DNA from: JACMQX01 sp040385105
GTDB lineage: Bacteria > Pseudomonadota > Gammaproteobacteria > Burkholderiales > Burkholderiaceae_C
Direction of reading: 5' to 3'
DNA: 64,000 nt
Assembly (NCBI GenBank): GCA_040385105.1
Contig: JAZKHY010000049.1
Location: 26,631-90,630, forward strand
The translations under genes and the position numbers were made by a program. Below the pieces are notes generated by a model, which was not told where the DNA came from, did not search any database, and saw only the letters and a list, made by a program, of their open reading frames with translations. Numbering within the stretch: position 1 is the first letter of the stretch; each line of letters starts with the position of its first letter. This document shows positions 47,114-55,041 of the stretch, in pieces.

Positions 47114-48157
47114 ATGGGTGATACGACCCCCGCAACCGAAGCGGTTCATCCGCGTACCGTATTGCTGGGCGCCCAGGGCGGGGGCATTGCGCTCCCGGTC
47201 TGTGACCATTACAGCGGCGTCGAGCTGCGCATGCGCAAAAGCCTGCAGTTGCAGGCCGAGATGACCGAAGAGTTCGGCGCCTGCGTGTTCGACGTGACGC
47301 TGGACTGCGAAGACGGTGCGCCAGTCGGCGGCGAGGCGGACCATGCCGCTCTGGTGGTCGCGCTGGCGCTGCTGGCCGATGGCAAGGCCCGTGTCGCGGT
47401 GCGCGTGCACCCGGTGGATCATCCCTCTTTTGATCAGGATATCTCCATCGTCGCCGGCAAGGCCGGGCGGCGCCTGAGCCACATCATGGTGCCCAAGGTG
47501 GAGTCACCAGCCGACGTTGACCGGGCCGCAGCCGCGTTGGCGGCGGCAGGCGCGTCGCACCTGCCCATCCATGTGCTGATCGAATCGCCAGCGGCGGTGC
47601 ACCGGGCTTTTGACATCGCGGCGCATCCGCGGGTGCAGTCCCTGAGCTTCGGCCTGATGGATTTCGTCTCCGCCCATGGCGGTGCCATTCCTTCCGATGG
47701 CATGGGCGTGCAAGGCCAGTTCACGCATCCGCTGGTCGTGCGTGCCAAGCTTGAAATCTCGTCCGCATGCCACGCCCACGGCAAGGTGCCTTCGCACGGT
47801 GTCGTGACCGAATTCAGCGATACCGCCGCGATGCGGGCCGCTGCAGGCCGGGCATCGTGCGAGTTTGGATTCACCCGGATGTGGAGCATCCACCCCGGCC
47901 AGATCCGTCCCATCCTTGAAGCATTTGCACCGGGCGAGCGCGAAATCGACACCGCTTCTGCCATTGTGCTGGCGGCGGTCAAGGCCGGCTGGGCGCCCAT
48001 CAGCTTTGGAAACGCATTGCATGACCGTGCCAGCTACCGGTATTTCTGGCAGGTACTTGAGCGCGCGCACCAGACCGGGCGTACCCTGCCCAATGAGGTG
48101 CAGGGCTGGTTCCAGCAGCCCGCAGCTTCAACACAACAAACCGGAGACATCGCTTGA
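47114..48157 (+). CDS. CitE-like HpcH/HpaI aldolase family protein
   Basis: A 347-residue CoA-ester-lyase-like TIM barrel. Motifs include FDVTLDCEDGAPVGG, VRVHPVDHP, MVPKVESPADVD with the metal-binding Glu, and FGLMDFVSAHGG. These match stand-alone CitE-like proteins, which cleave or form malyl-CoA, citramalyl-CoA or similar esters. The usual CitD/CitF partners are absent. Its place between mdh and acnB suggests a link to C4/C6 acid metabolism, such as removing a side product, but the substrate is not known. The TGA overlaps the TTG start of the next gene. Confidence 0.8.
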   Translation: MGDTTPATEAVHPRTVLLGAQGGGIALPVCDHYSGVELRMRKSLQLQAEMTEEFGACVFDVTLDCEDGAPVGGEADHAALVVALALLADGKARVAVRVHPVDHPSFDQDISIVAGKAGRRLSHIMVPKVESPADVDRAAAALAAAGASHLPIHVLIESPAAVHRAFDIAAHPRVQSLSFGLMDFVSAHGGAIPSDGMGVQGQFTHPLVVRAKLEISSACHAHGKVPSHGVVTEFSDTAAMRAAAGRASCEFGFTRMWSIHPGQIRPILEAFAPGEREIDTASAIVLAAVKAGWAPISFGNALHDRASYRYFWQVLERAHQTGRTLPNEVQGWFQQPAASTQQTGDIA

Positions 48158-48861
48158 AAAAATTCCTTGCATCCGCCCTCGTGGCATTGTCACCAGCCCT
48201 CGTGCTGGCCCAGACGGCTGCCAAACCGGCTGCCGCCCCCGCCCCCGCTGCCAAACCTGCCCCCAAAGCCGCGCCGAAGAAGGCTGCGCCTTCACCCAGC
48301 CGTACCGAGATCAAGAGCACGGCCAACCAGATGGCCACCGGGATGATGGCTGCCGAGGCCGCCCTGAGCCCGGAGGAAGTCGCGCTGGGCGAGCGCGTGC
48401 ATGTGGGCCGCGTGCCTTGTGAGCTGGGGGCGTTCGTGACCGTAGAGGCCGATCCGAAGAGCCCCGGCTACTTCAATGTGGAGACCAGGGGCCTCAAGTA
48501 CCGCATGTTCCCGGTGCTGTCGCGCACCGGCGCGATCCGGCTGGAAGACCAGCGCACCGGCGCCATCTGGCTGCAGCTGGCCAACAAGTCCATGCTGATG
48601 GACCAGCGGGCGGGCAAGCGCCTTGCCGATGAATGCATGAGCCCCGACCAGGCCGCAGTTGCGCAGGCCCTGAAGGTCAACCCGGCACCAAGCTTGCTTG
48701 ACGCTCCGCCTGCTGCCAGGGCCGCGAGCGCCGCAGCCAGTGCCACGCAACCCTCGGTCGTGGTGCAGCCGGCCGGGATGCCCTCTGCGCCTTCCGCCGC
48801 TGCCGTGGTGCCGCTGCCGCCCGCTTCGGCGCCGGCCGGGGCTGCTTCGGCACCGCAATGA
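48154..48861 (+). CDS. Secreted Ala/Pro-rich protein upstream of acnB
   Basis: A 235-residue protein with a signal peptide (KKFLASALVALSPALVLAQ), an Ala/Pro/Lys-rich linker, a small globular core (RVHVGRVPCELGAFVTVEA, YFNVETRGLKYRMFPVL, EDQRTGAIWLQLANKS) with one conserved-looking Cys pair, and an Ala-rich tail. The start is TTG, supported by the preceding CGGAGACA ribosome-binding site and by the four-base overlap with the previous stop. I know no function. It is 36 bases before acnB and may share its transcript. Confidence 0.7.
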   Translation: MKKFLASALVALSPALVLAQTAAKPAAAPAPAAKPAPKAAPKKAAPSPSRTEIKSTANQMATGMMAAEAALSPEEVALGERVHVGRVPCELGAFVTVEADPKSPGYFNVETRGLKYRMFPVLSRTGAIRLEDQRTGAIWLQLANKSMLMDQRAGKRLADECMSPDQAAVAQALKVNPAPSLLDAPPAARAASAAASATQPSVVVQPAGMPSAPSAAAVVPLPPASAPAGAASAPQ

Positions 48862-48897
48862 TTTCGCACAGCCATTTTTGATAGCCAGGAGAAAAAC

Positions 48898-51513
48898 ATG
48901 TTGAAAGCCTACCGTGACCATGCCGCCGAACGCGCTGCGCTCGGAATCCCGCCTCTGCCCCTGTCGGCCAAACAGACCGGCGAGCTGATCGAGCTGCTGA
49001 AAAACCCGCCGCAGGGCGAAGAGGCCACGCTCGTCGACCTGATCACCCACCGCGTGCCGGCAGGGGTTGACGACGCTGCCAAGGTCAAGGCGTCTTACCT
49101 GGCTGCCGTGGCGCATGGCTCTGAAAAGTGCGCGCTGCTGTCGGCAGAGAAGGCAACGGAGCTGCTGGGCACCATGCTCGGCGGCTACAACATCAGCCCG
49201 CTGATCGACCTGCTGGACAACCCCAGCGCCTCAGTGGCCGAAGTGGCTGCCGCGGGCCTCAAGAAAACCCTGCTGATGTTCGACCAGTTCCATGACGTCA
49301 AGGACAAGGCCGACAAGGGCAACAAGTACGCCAAGGCCGTGCTGCAGAGCTGGGCCGATGCCGAATGGTTCACCAGCCGCCCCGAAGTGCCCGAGAGCAT
49401 CACCGTTTCCATCTTCAAGGTGGCCGGTGAAATCAACACCGACGACCTCTCTCCCGCGCCCGATGCCTGGAGCCGGCCCGACATCCCGTTGCATGCCCTG
49501 GCCATGCACAAGAACCCGCGACCCGGCATCACGCCCGAGGAAGAGGGCAAGCGCGGCCCGGTGAAGTTCATCAACGACCTCAAGGCCAAGGGCAACCTGG
49601 TGGCCTATGTGGGCGACGTGGTCGGTACCGGCTCATCGCGCAAGTCGGCTACCAATTCGGTGCTGTGGTTCACGGGTGAGGACATTCCCTTTGTGCCGAA
49701 CAAGCGCTTTGGCGGCGTTTGCCTGGGCGGCAAGATCGCCCCGATTTTCTACAACACCATGGAAGATGCCGGCGCATTGCCCATCGAGCTTGACGTGAGC
49801 CAGATGAACATGGGCGACGTGATCGAGCTGCGTCCCTACGAGGGCAAGGCCCTGAAGGACGGCAAGGTCATCGCCGAGTTCAAGGTCAAGAGCGACGTGC
49901 TGTTTGACGAAGTGCGGGCCGGCGGCCGCATTCCGCTGATCGTCGGCCGCGGCCTCACGGCCAAGGCCCGCTGGGCGCTGGGCCTGCCCGTGTCCACCCA
50001 GTTCCGCCTGCCGGTCAACCCCGAAGACAGCGGCCGCGGCTTCACGCTGGCCCAGAAGATGGTCGGCCGTGCCTGTGGCCTGCCCGAGAAGGACGGCAAC
50101 CAGGTCGGCGTGCGGCCCGGGACCTATTGCGAGCCCAAGATGACCTCGGTGGGATCGCAGGACACCACCGGCCCGATGACGCGCGACGAACTGAAAGACC
50201 TGGCTTGCCTGGGCTTCAGCTCCGACCTGGTGATGCAGTCGTTCTGCCACACCGCCGCCTACCCGAAGCCGGTGGACGTGAAGATGCACCATGAGCTGCC
50301 TGACTTCATCAGCACCCGTGGCGGCATCAGCCTGCGCCCGGGCGACGGCATCATCCACAGCTGGCTCAACCGCATGCTGCTGCCCGACACCGTCGGCACC
50401 GGCGGCGACAGCCACACCCGTTTCCCGATCGGCATCAGCTTCCCGGCCGGTTCCGGCCTGGTGGCGTTTGCCGCCGCGACGGGCGTCATGCCGCTGGACA
50501 TGCCCGAGAGCGTGCTGGTCCGCTTCAAGGGCGAGATGCAGCCCGGCGTTACCCTGCGTGACCTGGTCAATGCCATCCCTCTGTATGCCATCAAGCAAGG
50601 CCTGCTCACGGTGGCCAAGCAGGGCAAGAAGAACATTTTCTCCGGCCGCATCCTGGAGATCGAGGGCCTGCCCAACCTCAAGGTCGAACAGGCTTTCGAG
50701 CTGAGCGACGCCTCGGCAGAGCGCTCTGCAGCAGGTTGCACAGTGCACCTGGACAAGGCCCCGATCATTGAGTACATCAACAGCAACATCACCATGCTCA
50801 AGTGGATGATCGCTACGGGGTATTCAGACGTGCGCACCATCAACCGCCGCATCAAGGCCATGGAAGCATGGCTGGCCAACCCTGAGCTGCTCAAGGGCGA
50901 CGACGATGCCGAGTACGCCGCCGTGATCGAGATCAACCTCGCCGACATCCACGAGCCCATCGTGGCCTGCCCGAACGACCCGGACGACGTGAAGACGCTG
51001 GCCGAAGTGGCCGGCGCGAAGATCGACGAAGTCTTCATCGGCTCCTGCATGACCAACATCGGCCACTTCCGCGCGGCCTCCAAGCTGCTGGAAAACAAGC
51101 GCGACATCCCCGTCAAGCTGTGGATGGCGCCGCCGACCAAGATGGATGCCAAGCAGCTCACGGAGGAAGGCCACTACGGCGTGCTCGGCTCCGCCGGCGC
51201 CCGCATGGAGATGCCGGGTTGCAGCCTTTGCATGGGCAACCAGGCGCAGGTGAAGGAGGGCGCGACCGTGTTCTCCACCAGCACCCGCAACTTCCCGAAC
51301 CGCCTTGGCAAGAACAGCAATGTGTACCTGGGCTCTGCCGAACTCGCTGCCATCTGCTCCAAGCTTGGCCGCATCCCGACCAAGGCCGAGTATCTGGCCG
51401 ACATGGGCGTGCTCACGGCTGCCAGCGACACCATCTACCAGTACCTGAACTTCGACCAGGTGAAGGACTACACCGACGTTGCCGATACGGTGAAAGACAC
51501 CGCCACAGCCTGA
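48898..51513 (+). CDS. acnB: Aconitate hydratase B
   Basis: Bifunctional aconitase B (citrate/isocitrate; often 2-methylisocitrate dehydratase activity). The 871-residue protein has the AcnB-specific order: an N-terminal HEAT-like domain (LSAKQTGELIELLKNPP), the swivel domain before the core (GDVVGTGSSRKSATNSV), then the [4Fe-4S] domains with FIGSCMTNIGHF and PGCSLCMGNQAQV. An AGGAG ribosome-binding site precedes the ATG. It is the main TCA aconitase candidate; a second, AcnA-type enzyme starts at 61621. Confidence 0.98.
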   Translation: MLKAYRDHAAERAALGIPPLPLSAKQTGELIELLKNPPQGEEATLVDLITHRVPAGVDDAAKVKASYLAAVAHGSEKCALLSAEKATELLGTMLGGYNISPLIDLLDNPSASVAEVAAAGLKKTLLMFDQFHDVKDKADKGNKYAKAVLQSWADAEWFTSRPEVPESITVSIFKVAGEINTDDLSPAPDAWSRPDIPLHALAMHKNPRPGITPEEEGKRGPVKFINDLKAKGNLVAYVGDVVGTGSSRKSATNSVLWFTGEDIPFVPNKRFGGVCLGGKIAPIFYNTMEDAGALPIELDVSQMNMGDVIELRPYEGKALKDGKVIAEFKVKSDVLFDEVRAGGRIPLIVGRGLTAKARWALGLPVSTQFRLPVNPEDSGRGFTLAQKMVGRACGLPEKDGNQVGVRPGTYCEPKMTSVGSQDTTGPMTRDELKDLACLGFSSDLVMQSFCHTAAYPKPVDVKMHHELPDFISTRGGISLRPGDGIIHSWLNRMLLPDTVGTGGDSHTRFPIGISFPAGSGLVAFAAATGVMPLDMPESVLVRFKGEMQPGVTLRDLVNAIPLYAIKQGLLTVAKQGKKNIFSGRILEIEGLPNLKVEQAFELSDASAERSAAGCTVHLDKAPIIEYINSNITMLKWMIATGYSDVRTINRRIKAMEAWLANPELLKGDDDAEYAAVIEINLADIHEPIVACPNDPDDVKTLAEVAGAKIDEVFIGSCMTNIGHFRAASKLLENKRDIPVKLWMAPPTKMDAKQLTEEGHYGVLGSAGARMEMPGCSLCMGNQAQVKEGATVFSTSTRNFPNRLGKNSNVYLGSAELAAICSKLGRIPTKAEYLADMGVLTAASDTIYQYLNFDQVKDYTDVADTVKDTATA

Positions 51514-51529
51514 ATAGGGAGCATGAGAC

Positions 51530-51551
51530 GGGCAGGCCTGCCGGCCTGTCC
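51530..51551. repeat. Small inverted repeat after acnB
   Basis: Nine-base arms (51530-51538 and 51543-51551) pair with one G-T pair around a four-base loop, 17 bases after the acnB stop. There is no T-run, so it is at best a weak terminator. The rest of the 132-base gap shows nothing clear. Confidence 0.3.
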
Positions 51552-51645
51552 GCCCCGGGGCGTAGCGGGTTTGCACCTGCTGAGTTTTTACGCGGTGTTT
51601 ATGCTGGAGCAGCTTTAATCAGGCCATGACTTGCTTGGCCTGCCT

Positions 51646-52095
51646 ATGAGGAACCTGCTGGTGCCTGAGTGCATCGTGCTGGATGTTCCGGCTTCCTACA
51701 GTGGACAGGCGCTCGAAGAGGTGGGCAAATTGCTCAATGCCCGCCATGGATTGAGGTCTTCAGCTGTCGTGGCGCGACTTGTCCGGCGCGAGAAGCGCGG
51801 CTCCACGGCGCTGGGCTATGGCGTAGCCATTCCCCACGCCGATGTTCCGGGTCTGGGCCGGCCGCTTGCGGCCTTCGTCCGAATGCGTGACCCTGTGCCC
51901 TTTGATGCACCGGACCGCCAGCCTGTTCGTGACCTGCTGGTACTTGTTGTTCCGAGGCCAGCCATGTCTGTCCACTTCGATATGCTCACGCACTACCGGG
52001 CTCTGCTGTCCAATCGCGAATTCCGGGAACAGCTTGCCGCCTGTGAAGACGAAACCAGTGTCTGGAGGCTATTCGAGCGGCATGAGTGGCGTTAG
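51646..52095 (+). CDS. PTS EIIA domain protein (PtsN-like)
   Basis: A 149-residue protein of the fructose/mannitol/nitrogen EIIA fold. The phosphoacceptor His64 lies in GYGVAIPHADVPG; REKRGSTALG before it is the usual approach segment. Sugar-PTS components are not nearby, so a regulatory, nitrogen-PTS-like role is likely. ATG 51646 is chosen over a TTG five codons upstream. The gene ends 18 bases before the KdpD-like kinase. In Escherichia coli the nitrogen-PTS EIIA protein is known to bind KdpD, so this pairing may be functional. Confidence 0.8.
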   Translation: MRNLLVPECIVLDVPASYSGQALEEVGKLLNARHGLRSSAVVARLVRREKRGSTALGYGVAIPHADVPGLGRPLAAFVRMRDPVPFDAPDRQPVRDLLVLVVPRPAMSVHFDMLTHYRALLSNREFREQLAACEDETSVWRLFERHEWR

Positions 52096-52113
52096 GGGTT
52101 GCCTTGCCGCAGA

Positions 52114-53586
52114 ATGCATGCATTCATGCCCTTCCGACTCCCTGCCGCTGCGGCATCCCTGACCTCAGCAGCCCAGCCAGGCTGGCGCGGCTGGATGCGT
52201 GCGACGGCCGTTGTGCTGCTGTGCACCGGCATCTGCGAACTCATGACCGGGCGCTTCGACCTGGCCGACCTCATCATGATCTACCTGGCCGGTGTCGTGT
52301 ATGTCGCGTTTCACGAGGGCTTGGCTGTGTCGGTGTTTGTGGTGATCTCGAGCATATTTCTGTTCGATCTGATCTATGTGCCACCGCGTTGGGGGCTGAA
52401 CCCGGTCAATCCCGCCCATTTCGTTACCTTTGCGGTGATGCTGGCTGTGGGGCTGCTGATCAGCCGTCTGGCCGCCGATGCACGGCAGCAGGCGCTGCTT
52501 GCCGAAGGCCGGGCGAGCCGGGCGCATGCACTCGCTGACCTGGCGGCGCGCCTGGCGGTGGCGGTGTCCCGCGTGCAGATCGAAGCAAGCCTGAAGGCTG
52601 CGCTGCAATCGAGCTTCGGCGCGCAATGCGCGCTGATGCCGGCAGGAACCGCGCCGGAGCCATCCGTTGCAACCTGGCTGCAATTACCGCTGCGGGGCAC
52701 GAGCGAGCCGCTGGGCATGCTGGCTGTCGAGCCGGTTGGAATGCATCCGTTGCGGGCCGAAGACAACAACCTGTTGCACGCATTCGCCCATCAGGCCGCG
52801 CTTGCCCTGGAGCGCTGCGCCTTCGAGCAAAAAAGCGTTGACGCGCAGGTGGAGGCGGAGGCAGAGCGCCTTCGCAGTACGCTTCTGTCCGGCATTTCTC
52901 ATGATTTCCGCACGCCGCTGACCACCATCATCGGGGCCGTGACCAGCCTGATGCAACAGGATCACCTGCTCGATGCTCCACGGCGTGCAATGCTGACGCA
53001 AAGCGTCCTGGATGAAGCCCGCCGCCTGCACGCGCTCGTGAGCGACCTGCTGGACCTCACACGGATGGAAGAGGGCGCCATGCAGCTGAGCCTTGAGTGG
53101 TGTCCTGCGGACGATCTCGTCGCTGAAGCGTTGGCGGCGCTGGGCACGAGGACGGCCAGCCATCAGATTCATGTTGATGCGCCGGCCGATGCGATCGTCT
53201 GGTGCGATGCCCGGCTGGTCGAGCAGGCGTTGGTCAACCTGGTCGACAACGCGCTGCGGCACACGCCGCACGGCAGCGGGGTATGGATTTCGATCCGCGT
53301 GGAAGCGGCACATTGGGAGTTGGCAGTGGTTGACGATGGCCCGGGCTTGCCGATGGGACGGGAGAGTGAGCTTTTTAGAAAGTTCCAGCGCGGGCAGTTC
53401 GAGCCGGCCGGCGCCGGCAGCGCAGGCATCACCGGGACGGGTATTGGGCTGGGCCTGGCCATCTGCGCGGCTGTGGCGCGTCTGCACGACGGCCGTATCG
53501 AGGCGTTCAACCAGTCAGGAGCACGTTTTGTGCTGTCCTTGCCACAGCCGCCGCGCGACGCCGGCCTGGCCGAGGCAGAGCAATGA
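52114..53586 (+). CDS. KdpD-type sensor histidine kinase lacking the N-terminal domains
   Basis: A 490-residue membrane kinase that matches the C-terminal half of KdpD. It has four transmembrane helices (about 29-43, 52-66, 69-87 and 102-118, DUF4118 type), a GAF-like region (about 145-235), HisKA with SGISHDFRTPLT (His263), and an ATPase domain with VDNALRHTP, VVDDGPGLP and GTGIGLGLAI. The N-terminal KdpD and universal-stress domains that sense K+ in full-length KdpD (about 900 residues) are missing, and no kdpFABC is near. It overlaps the response regulator by four bases. A TTG five codons earlier is also possible. Confidence 0.85.
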   Translation: MHAFMPFRLPAAAASLTSAAQPGWRGWMRATAVVLLCTGICELMTGRFDLADLIMIYLAGVVYVAFHEGLAVSVFVVISSIFLFDLIYVPPRWGLNPVNPAHFVTFAVMLAVGLLISRLAADARQQALLAEGRASRAHALADLAARLAVAVSRVQIEASLKAALQSSFGAQCALMPAGTAPEPSVATWLQLPLRGTSEPLGMLAVEPVGMHPLRAEDNNLLHAFAHQAALALERCAFEQKSVDAQVEAEAERLRSTLLSGISHDFRTPLTTIIGAVTSLMQQDHLLDAPRRAMLTQSVLDEARRLHALVSDLLDLTRMEEGAMQLSLEWCPADDLVAEALAALGTRTASHQIHVDAPADAIVWCDARLVEQALVNLVDNALRHTPHGSGVWISIRVEAAHWELAVVDDGPGLPMGRESELFRKFQRGQFEPAGAGSAGITGTGIGLGLAICAAVARLHDGRIEAFNQSGARFVLSLPQPPRDAGLAEAEQ

Positions 53587-54305
53587 ATTCGCGTACCTTG
53601 GTCCAGGTGCTGGTGGTCGAAGACGAGGAACCGATCCGGCGCTTCCTGGTGACGACGCTGGAAGCCGAAGGCTATGTGGTCCACGAGGCGGCGAATGCCC
53701 GCGAGGGCGAGAGCCTCGCCACCAACCGGCGCATTGATGTTTTCCTGGTAGACCTTGGCTTGCCTGACGGCGACGGGCTGGAACTGATCCGGCACCTGCG
53801 CGCCTGGACGCAGCGGCCTCTGATCGTGTTGTCCGCACGTTCGCAGGAGCGTCAGAAAGTGGAGGCGCTCGATGCCGGTGCGGACGACTTCCTGGCCAAG
53901 CCTTTCGGCGTGGCCGAACTCCATGCCCGCCTGCGTGTCGCGCTGCGGCATGCCGCCCAGACCTCGCTGGCGGGCGAATCGGTGCTGCGAATTGGTGACT
54001 TGCTGATTGACCTCCAGGCCAAGTCGGTGGTGCGTGCCGGCGATGTGGTCCGGCTCACGGCTACCCAGTGGCGCCTGCTGGAGGCACTCGGCCGGCGGGC
54101 GGACCGTGTCGTGACTTCGACACAGCTATTGCGCGACGTCTGGGGCCCAGGCCACACCGAACAGGGCCACTACCTTCGCATCTATATCCGCCAGTTGCGC
54201 CAGAAGCTGGAGGCTGAGCCGACGCGGCCTTCACTGCTGTTGACCGAAACCGGGGTTGGCTACCGGCTGGTGGCCAGCCGTGCGGACCGGACGGAATCGG
54301 CCTGA
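53583..54305 (+). CDS. KdpE-type response regulator (OmpR family)
   Basis: A 240-residue DNA-binding regulator. The receiver domain has VVEDEEPIRRF, the phosphoacceptor Asp57 (FLVDLGLPDGDG) and the Lys in DDFLAKPFG. The C-terminal winged helix shows LTATQWRLLEALGRRADRVV and LRIYIRQLRQKLE. The start overlaps the kinase stop (ATGA). As the paired kinase is KdpD-type this is KdpE-like, but targets are unknown because kdpFABC is absent here. It closes a three-gene operon. Confidence 0.87.
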   Translation: MNSRTLVQVLVVEDEEPIRRFLVTTLEAEGYVVHEAANAREGESLATNRRIDVFLVDLGLPDGDGLELIRHLRAWTQRPLIVLSARSQERQKVEALDAGADDFLAKPFGVAELHARLRVALRHAAQTSLAGESVLRIGDLLIDLQAKSVVRAGDVVRLTATQWRLLEALGRRADRVVTSTQLLRDVWGPGHTEQGHYLRIYIRQLRQKLEAEPTRPSLLLTETGVGYRLVASRADRTESA

Positions 54306-54423
54306 GCGGGGGACCTTCGTCGCGCGCCCACCATCGTTCTCTCGCTTGTACGAGTGGCCAAAAGGTATTAACGTAGGCATCCTCCTTCAGTGACCCCGCC
54401 GCAACCCGCATCGTCAGCATCCC

Positions 54424-54444
54424 GTCAGTGCAAAGGCCACTGAC
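54424..54444. repeat. Inverted repeat before the TRAP operon
   Basis: GTCAGTG and CACTGAC (seven-base perfect arms, seven-base spacer) lie in the 196-base gap between the KdpE-type gene and the TRAP genes, about 58 bases before the DctQ start. It could be an operator or a weak terminator; there is no T-run. No other signal in this gap is convincing. Confidence 0.3.
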
Positions 54445-54501
54445 TGGCGGTTTGATGATGTATTGTGCGAACCTTCGCCCTAATACACACCGGAGACAGT
54501 T

Positions 54502-55041
54502 GTGAAGTTCCTTCTATCCTTCGCCCATCTTGTGGATTGGATATCCGACAAGCTTGGCGGCATCGCCAAATGGGCGGTCATCCTTTCGTGCGTCATCAGC
54601 GCCGGCAACGCGATCATCCGCTACACGCTGAACATCGGCTCCAACGGCTGGCTGGAAATCCAGTGGTACCTGTTCGCAGCCTGCGTCATGCTCGGCGCGG
54701 CGCAGGTGCTGCGTGTCAATGAGCATGTACGGGTTGACGTGTTCTACGGGCGCCTGTCCGCCAGAAAGCAGGTCTGGATCGACCTGTTCGGGCTGGTCTT
54801 CTTCCTGTTGCCGTCCATGCTGCTGATGCTCTACTTCGCGTTCCCGCTTTTCATGCGGATGTACGAGACGCATGAAGTGTCCAGCAACGCAGGCGGCCTG
54901 GTTCGCTGGCCGGCGATGCTCATGCTGCCGCTGGGCTTCTCGATGATGATCCTGCAAGGCCTGTCCGAGATCATCAAGCGTATCGGCTGGCTCAACAACA
55001 CCTACGAGATGGATCTGCACTACGAAAGGCCCCTGCAATGA
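54502..55041 (+). CDS. TRAP transporter small permease (DctQ type)
   Basis: A 179-residue membrane protein with four predicted helices, as in DctQ subunits of TRAP transporters (WAVILSCVISAGNAIIRY, WYLFAACVMLGAAQVL, FGLVFFLLPSMLLMLYFAF, LMLPLGFSMMILQGL). It starts with GTG after a GGAG. Its stop overlaps the large permease start. Sequence and length fit the subgroup usually annotated for mannitol/chloroaromatic or C4-dicarboxylate uptake. No binding-protein gene lies next to it. Confidence 0.85.
   Translation: MKFLLSFAHLVDWISDKLGGIAKWAVILSCVISAGNAIIRYTLNIGSNGWLEIQWYLFAACVMLGAAQVLRVNEHVRVDVFYGRLSARKQVWIDLFGLVFFLLPSMLLMLYFAFPLFMRMYETHEVSSNAGGLVRWPAMLMLPLGFSMMILQGLSEIIKRIGWLNNTYEMDLHYERPLQ

Noticed and set aside
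52114..53586. Short KdpD-type gene as a truncated pseudogene
   Set aside because: The frame is intact, all kinase motifs are present and both ends are tightly coupled to neighbours, so a functional short kinase is more likely.
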